DNA of 64,000 bases from Paragyromitra xinjiangensis (Eukaryota > Ascomycota > Pezizomycetes > Pezizales > Discinaceae): assembly GCA_038503065.1 (NCBI GenBank), contig JBCAMK010000007.1, positions 248,001 through 312,000 on the forward strand. Direction: 5' to 3'. The notes under the pieces are model-generated. The model ran no database searches. It saw only the letters and a program-made list of their open reading frames with translations, and had not been told where the DNA came from. Of the stretch, positions 37,557 to 48,331 are shown piece by piece; the first letter of the stretch is position 1; the number at the start of each line of letters is the position of its first letter. Both the position numbers and the translations under genes were made by a program.

Positions 37557-39811
37557 CTTTGAAACTGTAGCTGCTGATACTGACAGAAGAAGAGTCTATC
37601 TGCATGCCTTAAAAAGGAAGAAACATGTGTCCAAATATTCATACTAAGTACTATCTTCACAGCCTTCTTCCTTTTGTTGTATTTTTTGTACAACGGATGC
37701 AGTTTGCATCGCCACACTTCGCTTCATATCCCAACCATACTAGGCACTCTGCTTTTTGCATTGGCAACTCAGCAACCACCAGGTACTCCGTTTTCCCTGA
37801 GTGAAATGGCTCCGCCTTTGTGCGTGCGGGCTGTGTTACCTACCTGCATGCATGCATACAATGTTCTTGTAGAATACCCACTTAGCTGCCACCAACACAT
37901 AAATACCTACTACATGGCTAGTTCGTTAGAATTTATTCTGCTGAAGTCAATTTACAGCCCTCATAAGAAAGCAATCTCACTATACCGTAATATCTCAGGA
38001 GTACCGAACGGGGCTGAGTGACAAGAATTAATTCTGGATTGGTCAAAGATGAATTGGGGCTCAATCGCAACCATAAATTTATGTACCTTTCAGGTTGATC
38101 TTGGCATATATTTACTGGTCGTAATTGAGCTCCAATTCGTCTTCGGCCAATCCAAAACTACTTCCTGTCACTCAACCTTGTTCGGTACTTTTGAGGTATT
38201 ATGATACACTTACCAAATTACCTTCGGGAGGTTGAATGAGCCCGGCGGCAAGCGATGTTCCATACTCCCTTGTTATTCCTACGACCTAAGATTGGGGGAA
38301 AATTTAACCCCATTATGCTCTCCCCCAATGTACCTCACCTAATTATTTAACTTATCATTCGTGCGGAAGGAGTGCCGATAGAAATTGCAGAACTATGTAG
38401 AATCCAGGTTCGGCAGCCTTATACCTAATATCACATGGCGGAGAGAGTCATGCCACCTAGATTGCCTTGTGTAAGGTATATGCAGCCGGGCTTCAGAGTA
38501 GGCGGCTTTATTGTAATCATAAAAAAGGAAAAAAAGACGTCGTCCACAGAATGTATATTATCTGTTCCTGGCGCTTGATCCTGTACGATTTTTTGGTCTT
38601 TCTGCGCATGCACCAGCGATTACCTTGAGTCTCAACCTCCGATTAATCCCAGCCAAACTTACCGTATATATGCGAAGGTACCTATCATAAAGTTAGCTCT
38701 TTAGTCAACTCTTTGGCTGTTTCCTTCATCTCGTGCTCTCCGTTCTCATAGACTGTTCCATGAAATGGAACAGCAGGTCTACTGCATGTATTAAAGCATA
38801 TTTTTAGCCTATCGGCGCGTTAGGGCGTGATATAAGATATAAGACACGACGCTGAGCAAATCTGGTGCGAGTAAGTAGCAGCTAGGCCGCTTGCCTATCT
38901 ATACAGGGGTATGGCCTATAGGCTGTTTCCGTAGTAGGAAGCACCTACTAGCCGTAAAGAACCCAAAAGAGCCCAAAACCAACGAGGCTGCGAAAACTAA
39001 TAGAGAATAGAAGTAGCGGAACAAAGTAGAATAGCCCGAAGCAGGGCTCAGAGCACTATCAGGGAGAATATCTAACAAAGGATGTTGGAGATGCTTCCTA
39101 TACGGGGCTTGGCCTTTGGAGTCGGAGATAATTGAGAGACAGGCACCTGAGAGGGCTATTCAGATAGGGGTCGTATGCTCACCTCTAGCAAGCAAGCAAT
39201 CGAGCCTTCTATTCCCCCTACGTGCCCCAATATTACAGCAAAGGAGGTGAGGTGGATCGCGAGTGATAGGTTGTGACGATACAGTATAACTTGGAGAAAC
39301 CGCGACATCTCGTAAACATAAACATTATCTAAGGCTAAAGTAATTTGAAGACGCGATTGCATGTAAGGTAGGCCTCGCCAGGCGGTGCTTTCTTGCCAAT
39401 TCGGCGATTGTTGCGGTCAGAGCCCTCAGAGTAGAAAACGCGGAAGTCTTGGCAGGGGTTATGCGTGTCATGTGAGGTTTGTCGTTTGCTTCAGAAAAAA
39501 CCTGGCCCTGAAAAATATGGCAGCGGAATTTTAAACTGGCCTAGCCCTAGCCACTTCGCCAATCAGGCTCTTCTGGTAGGAGAAGCCCCACTGGCATTGT
39601 AACGGAGGGCTTCGCATTAAAATGATCAATCACGTTCGGATTTTTACGCCTTTCCTCCAACCGCAATTCGAAGTTTACTTTTCCCCAAAGGCCCACACAC
39701 ATCCTTTCTCTGAAATCAATATCTATAACCTTCCGTTATAATCCTCACTCTAGCTAGCTCCTCAATTATTTGCCAGCGCTATATGCATTACTGGAGGAAA
39801 GAGGGTCTAAG
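37557..39811. other. Gene-poor tract with a long inverted-repeat element
   Basis: About 2.3 kb holding the element at 37983-38206. The remainder (38210-39760) has only short frames with frequent stops on both strands and looks like decayed repeat DNA. Confidence 0.45.
37983..38206. mobile_element. MITE-like element with 90-bp terminal inverted repeats
   Basis: Left arm 37983-38072 and right arm 38117-38206 are reverse complements over 90 bp without gaps: 71 identical, 19 different, of which 18 are transitions. The internal spacer is 44 bp and non-coding. The left arm is preceded by CACTA and the right arm followed by CACTT, a possible imperfect 5-bp target duplication. Size and form fit a non-autonomous DNA transposon (MITE). 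No transposase is present in the window. The transition bias fits RIP or cytosine deamination. Confidence 0.75.
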
Positions 39812-40712
39812 ATGTCAACGAAGCACAACACTTTAAGTCCGTTCAATCAGCATAAACTTAACGCCGAGGTTTGTGATGGTTACTACAACACATTATATGA
39901 GGAAGGACCCGCTCGTACGGTAAAATGGGCCAGAATCCAGAAGTTTGGTGAAGGAACGTTTAGGAAGGTATGGCTAGAGAAAAAAGAAGGGAGTAACGGT
40001 CTCAGGGCGGTGAAGCAAATCATTAAGGGAGGAGAAAAGATTACTCTAAGGGAGTTGTCTTCCATGAAGGAACTAAGCAAGGTATGGTGCGCGCACGACT
40101 AAATGTAGACCACCACCCCTAAGGCGATATTCCGACCTCCACAACGAACAAAATAACCCAGGAAAAGATACAGGATCTAGAATCATAATAATAAAGCTCT
40201 GTATCTTTTTAAAAGCCATGGGAATGAGTAGTTGTAGCGGAATAAAATCTCACTTTTAGCTGTGAAAAGTACCAAGTGGAACGTTCTAAGAAATACTGCA
40301 AGAGTGACCAAATATACGCAGTATCAATTACCATCATATCTAAGGGGTGTTAATTGATTTGGCGAGACCGAAATATGGGTTTACATCACTACACTGTGCT
40401 GCTGGTAGCGGTTATAGGGAAGTAGTAGAGTTACATTCGGCAGGGGTATACGGGCACACATCACTGCATTGTGTTGCCTATCGTAAGTATGAGACGGTAA
40501 TAGAATTGTTACTTGATAGGAGAGCACACACCGATTCGGCGGCAGCGGACAGATATACAGCATTAAATTTTGCTGCCTTGCGTAGGCACGGGAAAGTGGC
40601 AGAATTGCTTCTGGACGTCGAGGGAGCACGAGATACATCGAAGGTAGATGAATTTAAGGCCCTACGGTGCGCTACTTGCTGTGAACACAAGGAAATTATG
40701 AAGTTTCTTTAG
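39812..40712 (+). pseudogene. Relic of a protein-kinase / ankyrin gene
   Basis: The ATG at 39812 opens a frame with a kinase N-lobe: glycine loop KFGEGTFRKVW, then LRAVKQI with the putative ATP-binding Lys, then LRELSSMKELSK, where a GTATGG splice donor follows. The rest of the kinase domain (HRD, DFG, APE) is missing. Downstream is a hairpin (40162-40212), the 62-bp block (40261-40322), and an ankyrin stretch at about 40350-40712 (FTSLHCAAGSGYREVVEL, HTSLHCVAYRKYETVIELLL, YTALNFAALRRHGKVAELLL). Fungal kinases with C-terminal ankyrin repeats are common, so the pieces probably came from one gene that lost its middle. No ATG serves the ankyrin part. Confidence 0.6.
40261..40322 (+). repeat. Copy 2 of the 62-bp shared block
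   Basis: Partner of 35477-35538 (46/62 identical, no gaps). The frame reads CEKYQVERSKKYCKSDQIYA. It sits between the kinase N-lobe remnant and the ankyrin repeats. Confidence 0.55.
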
Positions 40713-41549
40713 ATAGAATTGTTAGTAGACTAGTCTCGTGCCCACGTTGCAGTCGCCCAGATTTTTTACAATATTTGGTGTATTCTTCCTACACAATCGC
40801 GTCAACCACCCAAAAATTGCACAAAGCATGGTGCCTTCACCGCTAGGAGATGGCAGATACTTGCAAAATTAAAGCCAATGTATGTACTCGCTCTAGGGCC
40901 AAATTACTAGAACTTAACAAGCCAAAAACTATAACCTTACCCGAGTATTAGATTGATACGATCTCGGTTTACACTTTTCTGTGGTCACCCTTCCTGGGAG
41001 CCTTCATTTATTACTAATCAGCAGAATGACTCTAAAATCTAGTGCGAGTAAGCGATCACTATAACAAGCTAAAATTAGTTCGTTTGCCAACCACTAGTTC
41101 CTGCAGTAAGCTCATTAGTAATTTGATTACTCAGTGATATCCTAAATACCAAACCTTTTTCTGCCATACTTAATATCAAATCTAGGATATCGAGGAGTCC
41201 TGTAGGCTTCTATGGTTGCAATATTTAGAGGTAATATGTGCGCCAGAACGTTGCCTTTATTTGAGTTTTAACTTAGGCTCGATCATCCAGTCAAAGTCTG
41301 CTTATCTTAATTTGCTTTAGCTATCTTCTGCTCATTTCTTTTGTGAGTTTTCTCTGGGGATCGGCGGTGGTATGATTACTGGGAAGCGCAGGGAACAGAT
41401 AATTGGGATGATTACTCACAGACCCTGTATAGATAAACAAAGCTTAAGAAGAGGCCACCATTTTCACCTTTCTCTCTCTTTCATTTCCTTTTGCTTCAGA
41501 TTAGATAGTTGGGGCTGTTTTTCTTTTCACATCACGACGCCTAATCAAG
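40713..41549. other. Intergenic region upstream of the cupin gene
   Basis: No gene seen. The last 100 bp contain a pyrimidine-rich tract (TTTCTCTCTCTTTCATTTCC at 41468) that fits a fungal core promoter or leader. Confidence 0.45.
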
Positions 41550-42355
41550 ATGGATTTCACAATACCCACCCCAACCGCCTCTGAACCATCAAACACTTTG
41601 TCACTTATTAAAGCAATAGGCCTCGAATCCCACCCCGAAGGTGGCTACTACAAACTTACTCAAACTCACCCACTTAACATACCACTCTCCGCTCTCATAC
41701 CTTCGCCCCCCGAGGCTTCCATTCCTAGTCCCCCTAAAAACACTGGATCTAAAGAAGAGGAGATCCGTGCAGCATGTACCTCAATTTTCTACTTCATGTC
41801 ACCGCATTCGCCGATTGGACACTTCCACCGTAACAAGAGCGTTATTATACATTCGCTACATAGAGGGAGAGGGAGATATGTGTTAATTCACGAGGATGGA
41901 AGGGTGGAAAGTTTCATAGTGGGAAATAGAGTCGAGAAAGGAGAGAGATGCATGTGGGTAGTTGACGGGGGAGTTTGGAAAGCGAGTTTTTTCGAGGAGG
42001 ATCCAGATGAAGGAAAAGAGACTAGAGGGAAGAGTCGCTTTAGAAATAAGATATCGAAAAGACTGGGTCGAGGACACGGTAACGAGACTAAGAGGGACGA
42101 AGGTTTATTGATTACTGAGGTATGTGTGACGTCTACACTTCCGTGAACTTTTTTCCCCCCGTACCTAGATATTCTTTATCGCCTCGCGACTTTCCGTGTA
42201 ATGCATTGGGCGCTGGCTGACGTGAAAATATGAGACTTTAGGTTGTGGTTCCCGGTTTCGATTTCAAAGATCACGACTTTCTTGATGTACCCAGTCTTAC
42301 TAAACTTGTTGGACAAGAAAAGGCAGACCAGTTGATTGGTCTTTGCAAAAAATGA
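41550..42355 (+). CDS. DUF985 / cupin_5 family protein
   Basis: Small cupin-fold protein of the DUF985 family. Exons 41550-42119 and 42242-42355 (122-nt intron, GTATGT donor) join in frame to 227 aa. Family signatures: LIKAIGLESHPEGGYYK at the N-terminus, TSIFYFMSPHSPIGHFHRNK with cupin His residues, a Gly/Asp turn around LIHEDGRVE, the GERCMWVVDGGVWKAS strand pair, and after the intron VVVPGFDFKDHDF, which closes the barrel. A fungal-type insertion rich in Lys/Arg (about residues 150-185) splits the last strands. Function is not established for the family; sugar-nucleotide-like or small-ligand binding is usually suggested. No targeting signal. A small hairpin follows about 110 bp after the stop. 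Confidence 0.88.
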
Positions 42356-43084
42356 ACGTATGCCTAGGCGGAGTGCTTACTTTGATGCTTGTTAGATACC
42401 ATGTATGATTAAATTGGGAAATAGCCCGTTAAATTTTTAATACTGACCGGAATATTTAAGGAACCTCATGAGGCGCCCCGGTGTTCTGCGCCTCATGTGG
42501 ATTATTGGGTGGAGTTGAGGTAAAGCTGCCCATTAGGGGTTTTGCTTTTTTCGGCTGCCTGACATAATGAACCGTTTATATCCGCATCGGCTAAAGATTT
42601 CCATTTTAATTGGGTATTAGTCTAATTGAAATGCTATTCCTCTGAGCTATTGGACGTTCCCCTCTTTCCTCGTTGAACATGTGGTGGAGTTGAGAATATC
42701 GCAATATCAGTGGTTTCTATTGCATTGCGGCTGATTGGTTCCCCACACGGATTGACCAATGACATCACATCCGCCCACACCATTAGATACAATCCAAGCT
42801 TCCAACTTATTGACGCGAGAACCAGAAATTCTGCATCAACACGTGGAGGGGGTAAGCAGTCGGAGTGTAAATAGTTGCTTCCTATCAATTGCAACCTTCA
42901 ATATTATCTCCCCGCACTTCATCCTATACAATCTTTTTCCCCTCCTTCTCCTACGGACGAGTACTATCGATTCTATCTCAATTTCGTTCCTTATCCTCGA
43001 TATTCTTGCCTTCTAAACAGAACTGGAGGGGAACCCAGGCGATACGTTCCTTGAGGTGTGGCTCTGAGACATACCAACCAGAAA
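42356..43084. other. Intergenic region between cupin and uniporter
   Basis: Contains a 38-bp hairpin at 42463-42500 near the cupin 3' end and a promoter-like CCAAT/CRE-like block at 42732-42767 upstream of the uniporter. No gene seen. Confidence 0.5.
42732..42767 (+). promoter_or_regulatory. CCAAT pair plus CRE-like site upstream of uniporter gene
   Basis: An inverted CCAAT (GATTGG) at 42733-42738, a direct CCAAT at 42756-42760 and an overlapping TGACATCA at 42760-42767 lie about 320 bp upstream of the ATG at 43085. This is the spacing of a fungal promoter bound by the CCAAT complex and perhaps a bZIP factor; occupancy is inference. Confidence 0.45.
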
Positions 43085-44671
43085 ATGAACTCACGTGTCC
43101 TGCTCCGTTCTTCAAGACACCCCCCATCTGCCACCGTCTCGGCTCTCCCAACACAACCACGACAAATCCTAAAATCCTCGGTTTCGCAGACGCTTGTACA
43201 TAGGTTACTACATCCCCCTGGCTCTGGAACGACGTCCCCGAGTGTACAGTTTCAGAATTCATTCCTGTTCGCAAGTACAGGAAGGCAGGCAAGGGTTAGC
43301 AGAAGGAACTTCTCAAGTACAGCAAGGAAAAAGGACTCGGAGAGGAAGGATGATGATGGAGACAAAAGGGGACGGTACGAGGAGAAGGAGCCCCGTGAGA
43401 CAAAGGAAAGAGATGAAAACTCGGGCTCGAAATACTCGATAAGCAAAGAAAAGGATTCAAATTCAAAATCCCAAAGCGACTCTAAAAAACGGAAAGGCAG
43501 TGATGAAAAATCTATTCGCCCCAGCGCTATAAATAAAGGTTTCCCTTAATCCTCCCGGGCACGATTCCGCACTAGGTTTTGACAGAATATCCAACACGTA
43601 GGAAAGCTACTATCGACACCCTCCCGACTACTCAAGCTACTGCTTCCACTACCAGGCCCGCTTACCAGTAACCCCAACCCTCCCAACGAGCCGCTAGCCA
43701 TCCTTATCCACCCCCAGCAACCGTTATCTTACCTCGAGCGATTAATCCAAGCCGAACTCGCACCTATCACATCCTCCGGTACCTCACGCCCACCAAATGT
43801 TGCTTTTAAGGCTATCGATCTCGGTGATGCCCTCTTATCGGCCGATCGAGCTACCAAAGTTCATGATCTTAAACTCTCGACAAGGGACTCAGACGATGGA
43901 GGGATCGTGCGCTGGAGCGCATCTACTGAAATTGGTGACTTTGTTCGTGATGCTGCACGTGCAAAGGAATTCGTCATTGAAATCGAGGGTAGTCCGGACG
44001 TTCCCGTCGGAGTACCAAGTTTTAAGGAACGCACGTACTTTTTAAGGCAGCGACTAAAGGAGACTACGAGGGAGATTGAGAACCTGCAGGATTTGAAGAT
44101 GAAATGTGATAAGATGGCCAAGAGAGGTGCAAGGAGAGTAGCGGTGGGAGGGTTTATGGGGCTTGTAGGTTGGTGGGCAGGGGTCTATTGGCTGACCTTT
44201 AAAACGAGCTATGGTGTAAACTTCCCCATTTTATTCTTTCACTTAGTGGGTCAGTACTAATGGTGGAACGAATAGTGGGACGTAATGGAACCCGTCACAT
44301 ACCTTGTCGGTCTGACCACTGTGATGGGCTCATACCTCTTCTTCCTTTATAACAACCGAGAAGTCTCTTATCGGTCCGTCCTTAACATGACTGTCTCCAA
44401 ACGACAAATGAAGCTGTATCAAAGCCATGGGTTTGATATAGATCGCTGGGAGGAACTCGTGGAGGGCGGCAAGGCGCTGAGGAGAGAAATTAGGGCCATT
44501 GCAGAGCAGTATGACGAGGCTTGGGATGAAGGTGGTGACGAGGTAGGAGGCGAGAGGGTGCGGAGGGTTTTGAAAGACGATAAGGAGAAGAAGAAAGAAA
44601 AGGAGGATGGGATAGAGGGAGTTCGGGAGGAGGAAGAGGAAGAAGAGACGGAAAAAGAAGGAAGGAAGTAG
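43085..44671 (+). CDS. Mitochondrial calcium uniporter (MCU) pore subunit
   Basis: Calcium-selective channel of the mitochondrial inner membrane. Exons 43085-43538, 43602-44215 and 44276-44671 join in frame to 487 aa. The N-terminus is rich in Arg/Ser without acids for about 80 residues (a mitochondrial presequence), then a charged linker. The matrix domain includes LAILIHPQQPLSYLERLIQ and VRWSASTEIGDFVRDAA. A coiled coil (RQRLKETTREIENLQDLKMK) precedes TM1 (VGGFMGLVGWWAGVYWLTF). The selectivity-filter segment is WDVMEPVTYLVG, with the acidic Asp and Glu conserved and Val in place of the usual Ile of WDIMEP. TM2 and a second coiled coil follow, then a Glu/Lys-rich tail. The start is the first ATG of the presequence. 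It would act alone or with a MICU-type regulator not present here. Confidence 0.93.
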
Positions 44672-47317
44672 CACATAGATGATAGGCACTCGGTTGTTTG
44701 GGGAGTGTGATATCCGGGTCTGGGCAGGTGGTGCGAGTGGATTGCTTTTGAGTTCGGGTTTGGGCGGTATGTCTATAGGAGCGAGGTGATGATATTACGG
44801 GTCATATATATGTGTACCTATGGAATATAGTTTTGGGTTTCGGTCAGGTTTTCTTTATTTTGATTTCTAGGCTTTTCTTTTCTCTTCTTTCTGCCCTGTT
44901 TGCGTTGTTTATTCGGGCTTTTATATATACGGATCATGAATACATAACCAGCTTTGACATAATGTACAGTTGTTTAGTAAATGAGTTTATGAGACAGGTC
45001 TCAGATGACGAAATAAGACTAGTTGTAGGCGCAAAAACGGTAAGAGTCTAGATAGCTACATAGTTCATCACTCGATATCAGCCCATGATAGTGACGGGTT
45101 CTCTGATCAAAATCAAACTTTCGGGCGGACACTGCACTCTTTACTCTTCGCTAATTGTGTTATAGTGAGGTGCTAGCGAGACCGCATCTCTCGGTACTTA
45201 GGGGTGAAATGATTAGCGAAAACCATATATAACCGTGAAAACTACGTCCTCCTAATGTCGAACCAAAAGGGGAGGTTCCTAGTTCTCTGCACGATAGATG
45301 AAAGAAAATCGAATTGGAAAGCGAGGCTTCTGCTGCACCGGAACCTGGGATCGGTGGTCAGAGATTTCTGAGGGCGCCAGTGATATTATCTAAGATCCCT
45401 TAACTTAACGCAAACAAGAGCTCACGAGCCTAACCCCGGGGTTTGAGCACTTCAGACACGTCAACAGTAGCGTCCATCCAGCAACATTCACTAAGCCTCT
45501 CTCAAACGCTGTAGATGTCGGTAGAGTTAACCGACGGCGTAACAGAATAGCTCACGGGTATCAATACCTCCTATACGATAAGTAGAGAAAACTAAACTAG
45601 TTCGTAGTAGTAGCTATGAGCTAGATCTACAGGGCACTCTGGGTACTCCCCAGTAGTCATGACACTCTACCGAGGCTAGCCCATGAAGGTATAACTACCT
45701 CCGCTACCGTCATCACGGTCACGCCAATCGTCTTCATCCTCATCTTCGTCTTCGTCTTCGACATCAAGGTTCCTGGTGAAGGTTTCGGGGGTTAGAAAAT
45801 AGCTTCAAAGCGTCAAATAGCCAAGTTACGATACAAGCTGGCTGGAATATACCAGAATACCGTTGATCCTCATTTGCTGGTAGGTTGATGTCCACAAGTT
45901 GCCACTAATGATTAAATTCACACTGGATCTCATCAATTAATATTCTAGAAATTCCCCCCAAGCAACAAAATCACGCTCACTCTTGAAGCATAGACACCTG
46001 TTGACCTGCATCCACTTCCGCATACTTATGCGCCTACCTTCAAAGCCCCCAGAGCCTCTTTTGCGCAGATCGCCTTATTATGCGTCAGGTTGCGGTTTGT
46101 GTTTCAAGAAAAGCTATAAAAAACCCATTGAATGAGTATCTTCAAGTTTTCTCCCTGATATCTATATAAATTTTGGGCGGCAAGTTATGTGCGTGCATTT
46201 GGAGGACCGAGTGAGATTTTATGATATTAAGATAAGTTTAAAACATGCAAGTTCACCTTCCAGGGTTTACAGCATGTCTTCTGACATCCGGGATATTGGA
46301 TTTTGGGCTGGATTTGTGCTCTATTGCTGCTCAGAATGATCAGTTGAGCGAGTGATACCTTATGATGAGAGGCGAACTAAAAAGTAAGCCTTTCCCATTA
46401 ACCTCCTCGAAAATACCCTTTGTACAATACAGTTACTCTCACACTTGAAGACCAAATATCTACACTCAGCAGCTGCCCCAAAAGAACTCCATAAACTTTA
46501 GGCCTCCCGCTCCAACCGCTAGCACTAGCATGAGGCTGCTATTCCTCTAATCTAAAAATGCCATGTGATTTTTCGTGTTATGTGCTTCCAATTGTGAAAG
46601 CTTCTAGGGGCTAAATTAGGAGTTGGTTTTGTTAGATCCTTCCCGGGATAACTAGCTTTCACTTTTTCGATGTGATTCGAGTGGACGCCTGCTTTCTGAA
46701 CCCTGACAGGCAGGTGCTTAATTTTCGACCAAAGACGAGAGCTCATAGGATAGGTCGAGGTAAGCCCTCTACACCTCCGGTCGCGAAAAGAGACTAAACG
46801 TTAGAAATATTTTGATTAGGTTACTTAACGGCTCTGATTCGCCAGTTGCAGACATCTACTGATTACTGATATCTTCGGAAGCTGACGGGATGTTTGAGAC
46901 AGATCTGTCAGGTTGAATAATGACCCGCTATGGTCATTAAGTGTCTTTCATACAAATGTAAACGGTAAATCTGAATTGATTCGCCCCTCGTTGGTGGTTG
47001 GTGTAAAGATAACACGGGACCTCTTTTAGTCCAAATCGTAAGCGCAACTCTTAAGATCACGACAAGTCTTCGTTTCTGAGATATCATTCTACCCCTCTTT
47101 ATTCTCTTCTTGTTAATTCTATGCTCGGCCCACCCCCTGTTTTGTTTCTGGTACACCGCAGGCTAACGTTTGTGTGTATATTTTAAAGTGGTGGTACTCC
47201 GAAACAACGTCCATCACCAGACACCAGGTTAGAGAAACTAAATTCTTACTCTATGGTACAAAGAGGTATCTCCAGCAAAATTAAGAAATTTTCTTGCCTT
47301 AGAAAACATTCTCCTTC
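44672..47317. other. Gene-poor tract
   Basis: About 2.6 kb without a recognised gene. On the minus strand near 45670-45790, a short frame encodes an acidic tail (NLDVEDEDEDEDEDDWRDRD) ending in a stop; it looks like the end of a lost gene. Everything else is short frames on both strands. Confidence 0.45.
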
Positions 47318-48067
47318 TTATTGCCTCTTTTTACCCTTTTCCGTCATCGCCATACCTCTCCCAACACGCGCGACCTCATCCTCAAACCGTTTTGTACACC
47401 TCCATCCCTCAAGCGCAGCCGTAACCATCCACTTGATCCACGGCCCCATCCACTTCCCAACCGGCGCCTTATCAACCTGGTGTTTCCGCAACTTATCATT
47501 CATATTCATTAAATCCCTGCTCTTCTTCACCAAGATCCCAGCATGCACAATCACCGCCGCATTGAACTTCCACTCAGGCTCGAACAAAACCTCCAGTATT
47601 TCCGGCTTGTATTGAATCTGTATAAAGATCAAAGCCGTCAAGGCTAAGAACTGAAGAATCGCTAGCCAGCCTTGCAGCTGGTTAGGTGGCAGGTATCGCG
47701 TCACAATGATGTCGCTGCGGCCCTCATTGATTCGTATGGATTCAGCCTCCATTTCACGAAGGCGCGCAGCACAAGCGGCTTCCCATGCGTACTGTTCGGA
47801 CTCTGGAGCAGAGTCTTTGGGGATCTCTGAAAGAGGTGGGACGAAGTTGATTGTTGCGGTGCGCGGAATGGGGTTGGCCCAAACTTCGTGGAGAGGTTGC
47901 TGGTAGGATACAGTTATCGCGGCTGGGGTGAGGTTTTTTACAATGGGTTTCATTGGCTGAAATGCCTGCGCATGGTGGGTAAGGAGCGCATTGAGAAGGG
48001 GAGGTGGTATTTGGAGGATGATGTTCCGTACAGGGATCGGGAAATGGAGGAGGGTAGTTGGATCCAT
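47318..48067 (-). CDS. Integral membrane protein, DUF2470/DUF4499-like
   Basis: 249-aa protein in one exon from ATG 48065-48067. The N-terminal half has a beta-rich region (ITVSYQQPLHEVWANPIPRT, TINFVPPLSEI) and a helix with many acidic residues (YAWEAACAARLREMEAES). The C-terminal half has a membrane span (GWLAILQFLALTALIFIQIQ), a second weaker one (KFNAAVIVHAGILV), and the block LMNMNDKLRKHQVDK..WIKWMVTAALEG, which recalls the end of fungal membrane proteins that combine a DUF2470 domain with DUF4499. The first half of DUF2470 (the HMNNDH part) is not seen, so it is either truncated or divergent. A lost upstream exon is possible. Function unknown; ER membrane location is a guess. Confidence 0.6.
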   Translation of the reverse strand: MDPTTLLHFPIPVRNIILQIPPPLLNALLTHHAQAFQPMKPIVKNLTPAAITVSYQQPLHEVWANPIPRTATINFVPPLSEIPKDSAPESEQYAWEAACAARLREMEAESIRINEGRSDIIVTRYLPPNQLQGWLAILQFLALTALIFIQIQYKPEILEVLFEPEWKFNAAVIVHAGILVKKSRDLMNMNDKLRKHQVDKAPVGKWMGPWIKWMVTAALEGWRCTKRFEDEVARVGRGMAMTEKGKKRQ

Positions 48068-48331
48068 TATGGTTTAGGATCTAGTCGAAACTGGATGGCA
48101 AGCAACCGAAAACCCGTGATATGGCCGAGATATACAAAAGAGTCACAAGAGAACTGGAACAGAGGAGATTTAAGAAATCTCAGGAAAGAGAAGTGGAAAA
48201 TAATTCAGGCACCAAGTTACCAAGCTGCCAAGAGCCCAAGATAATTCCAAGAACTCAGTCAGCACGTGGGATACGGTGGAGCAGCGATTGGTCCTCCTAC
48301 TGCCGAGAAGAGTACATGATAGTCACTACAG

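Noticed and set aside
37674..38021. 115-codon plus-strand frame
   Set aside because: Runs into the left arm of the inverted-repeat element and has no family resemblance.
44960..45057. Open end of a plus-strand frame after the uniporter
   Set aside because: Starts outside the uniporter 3' end with T-rich hydrophobic codons; likely 3' flank.
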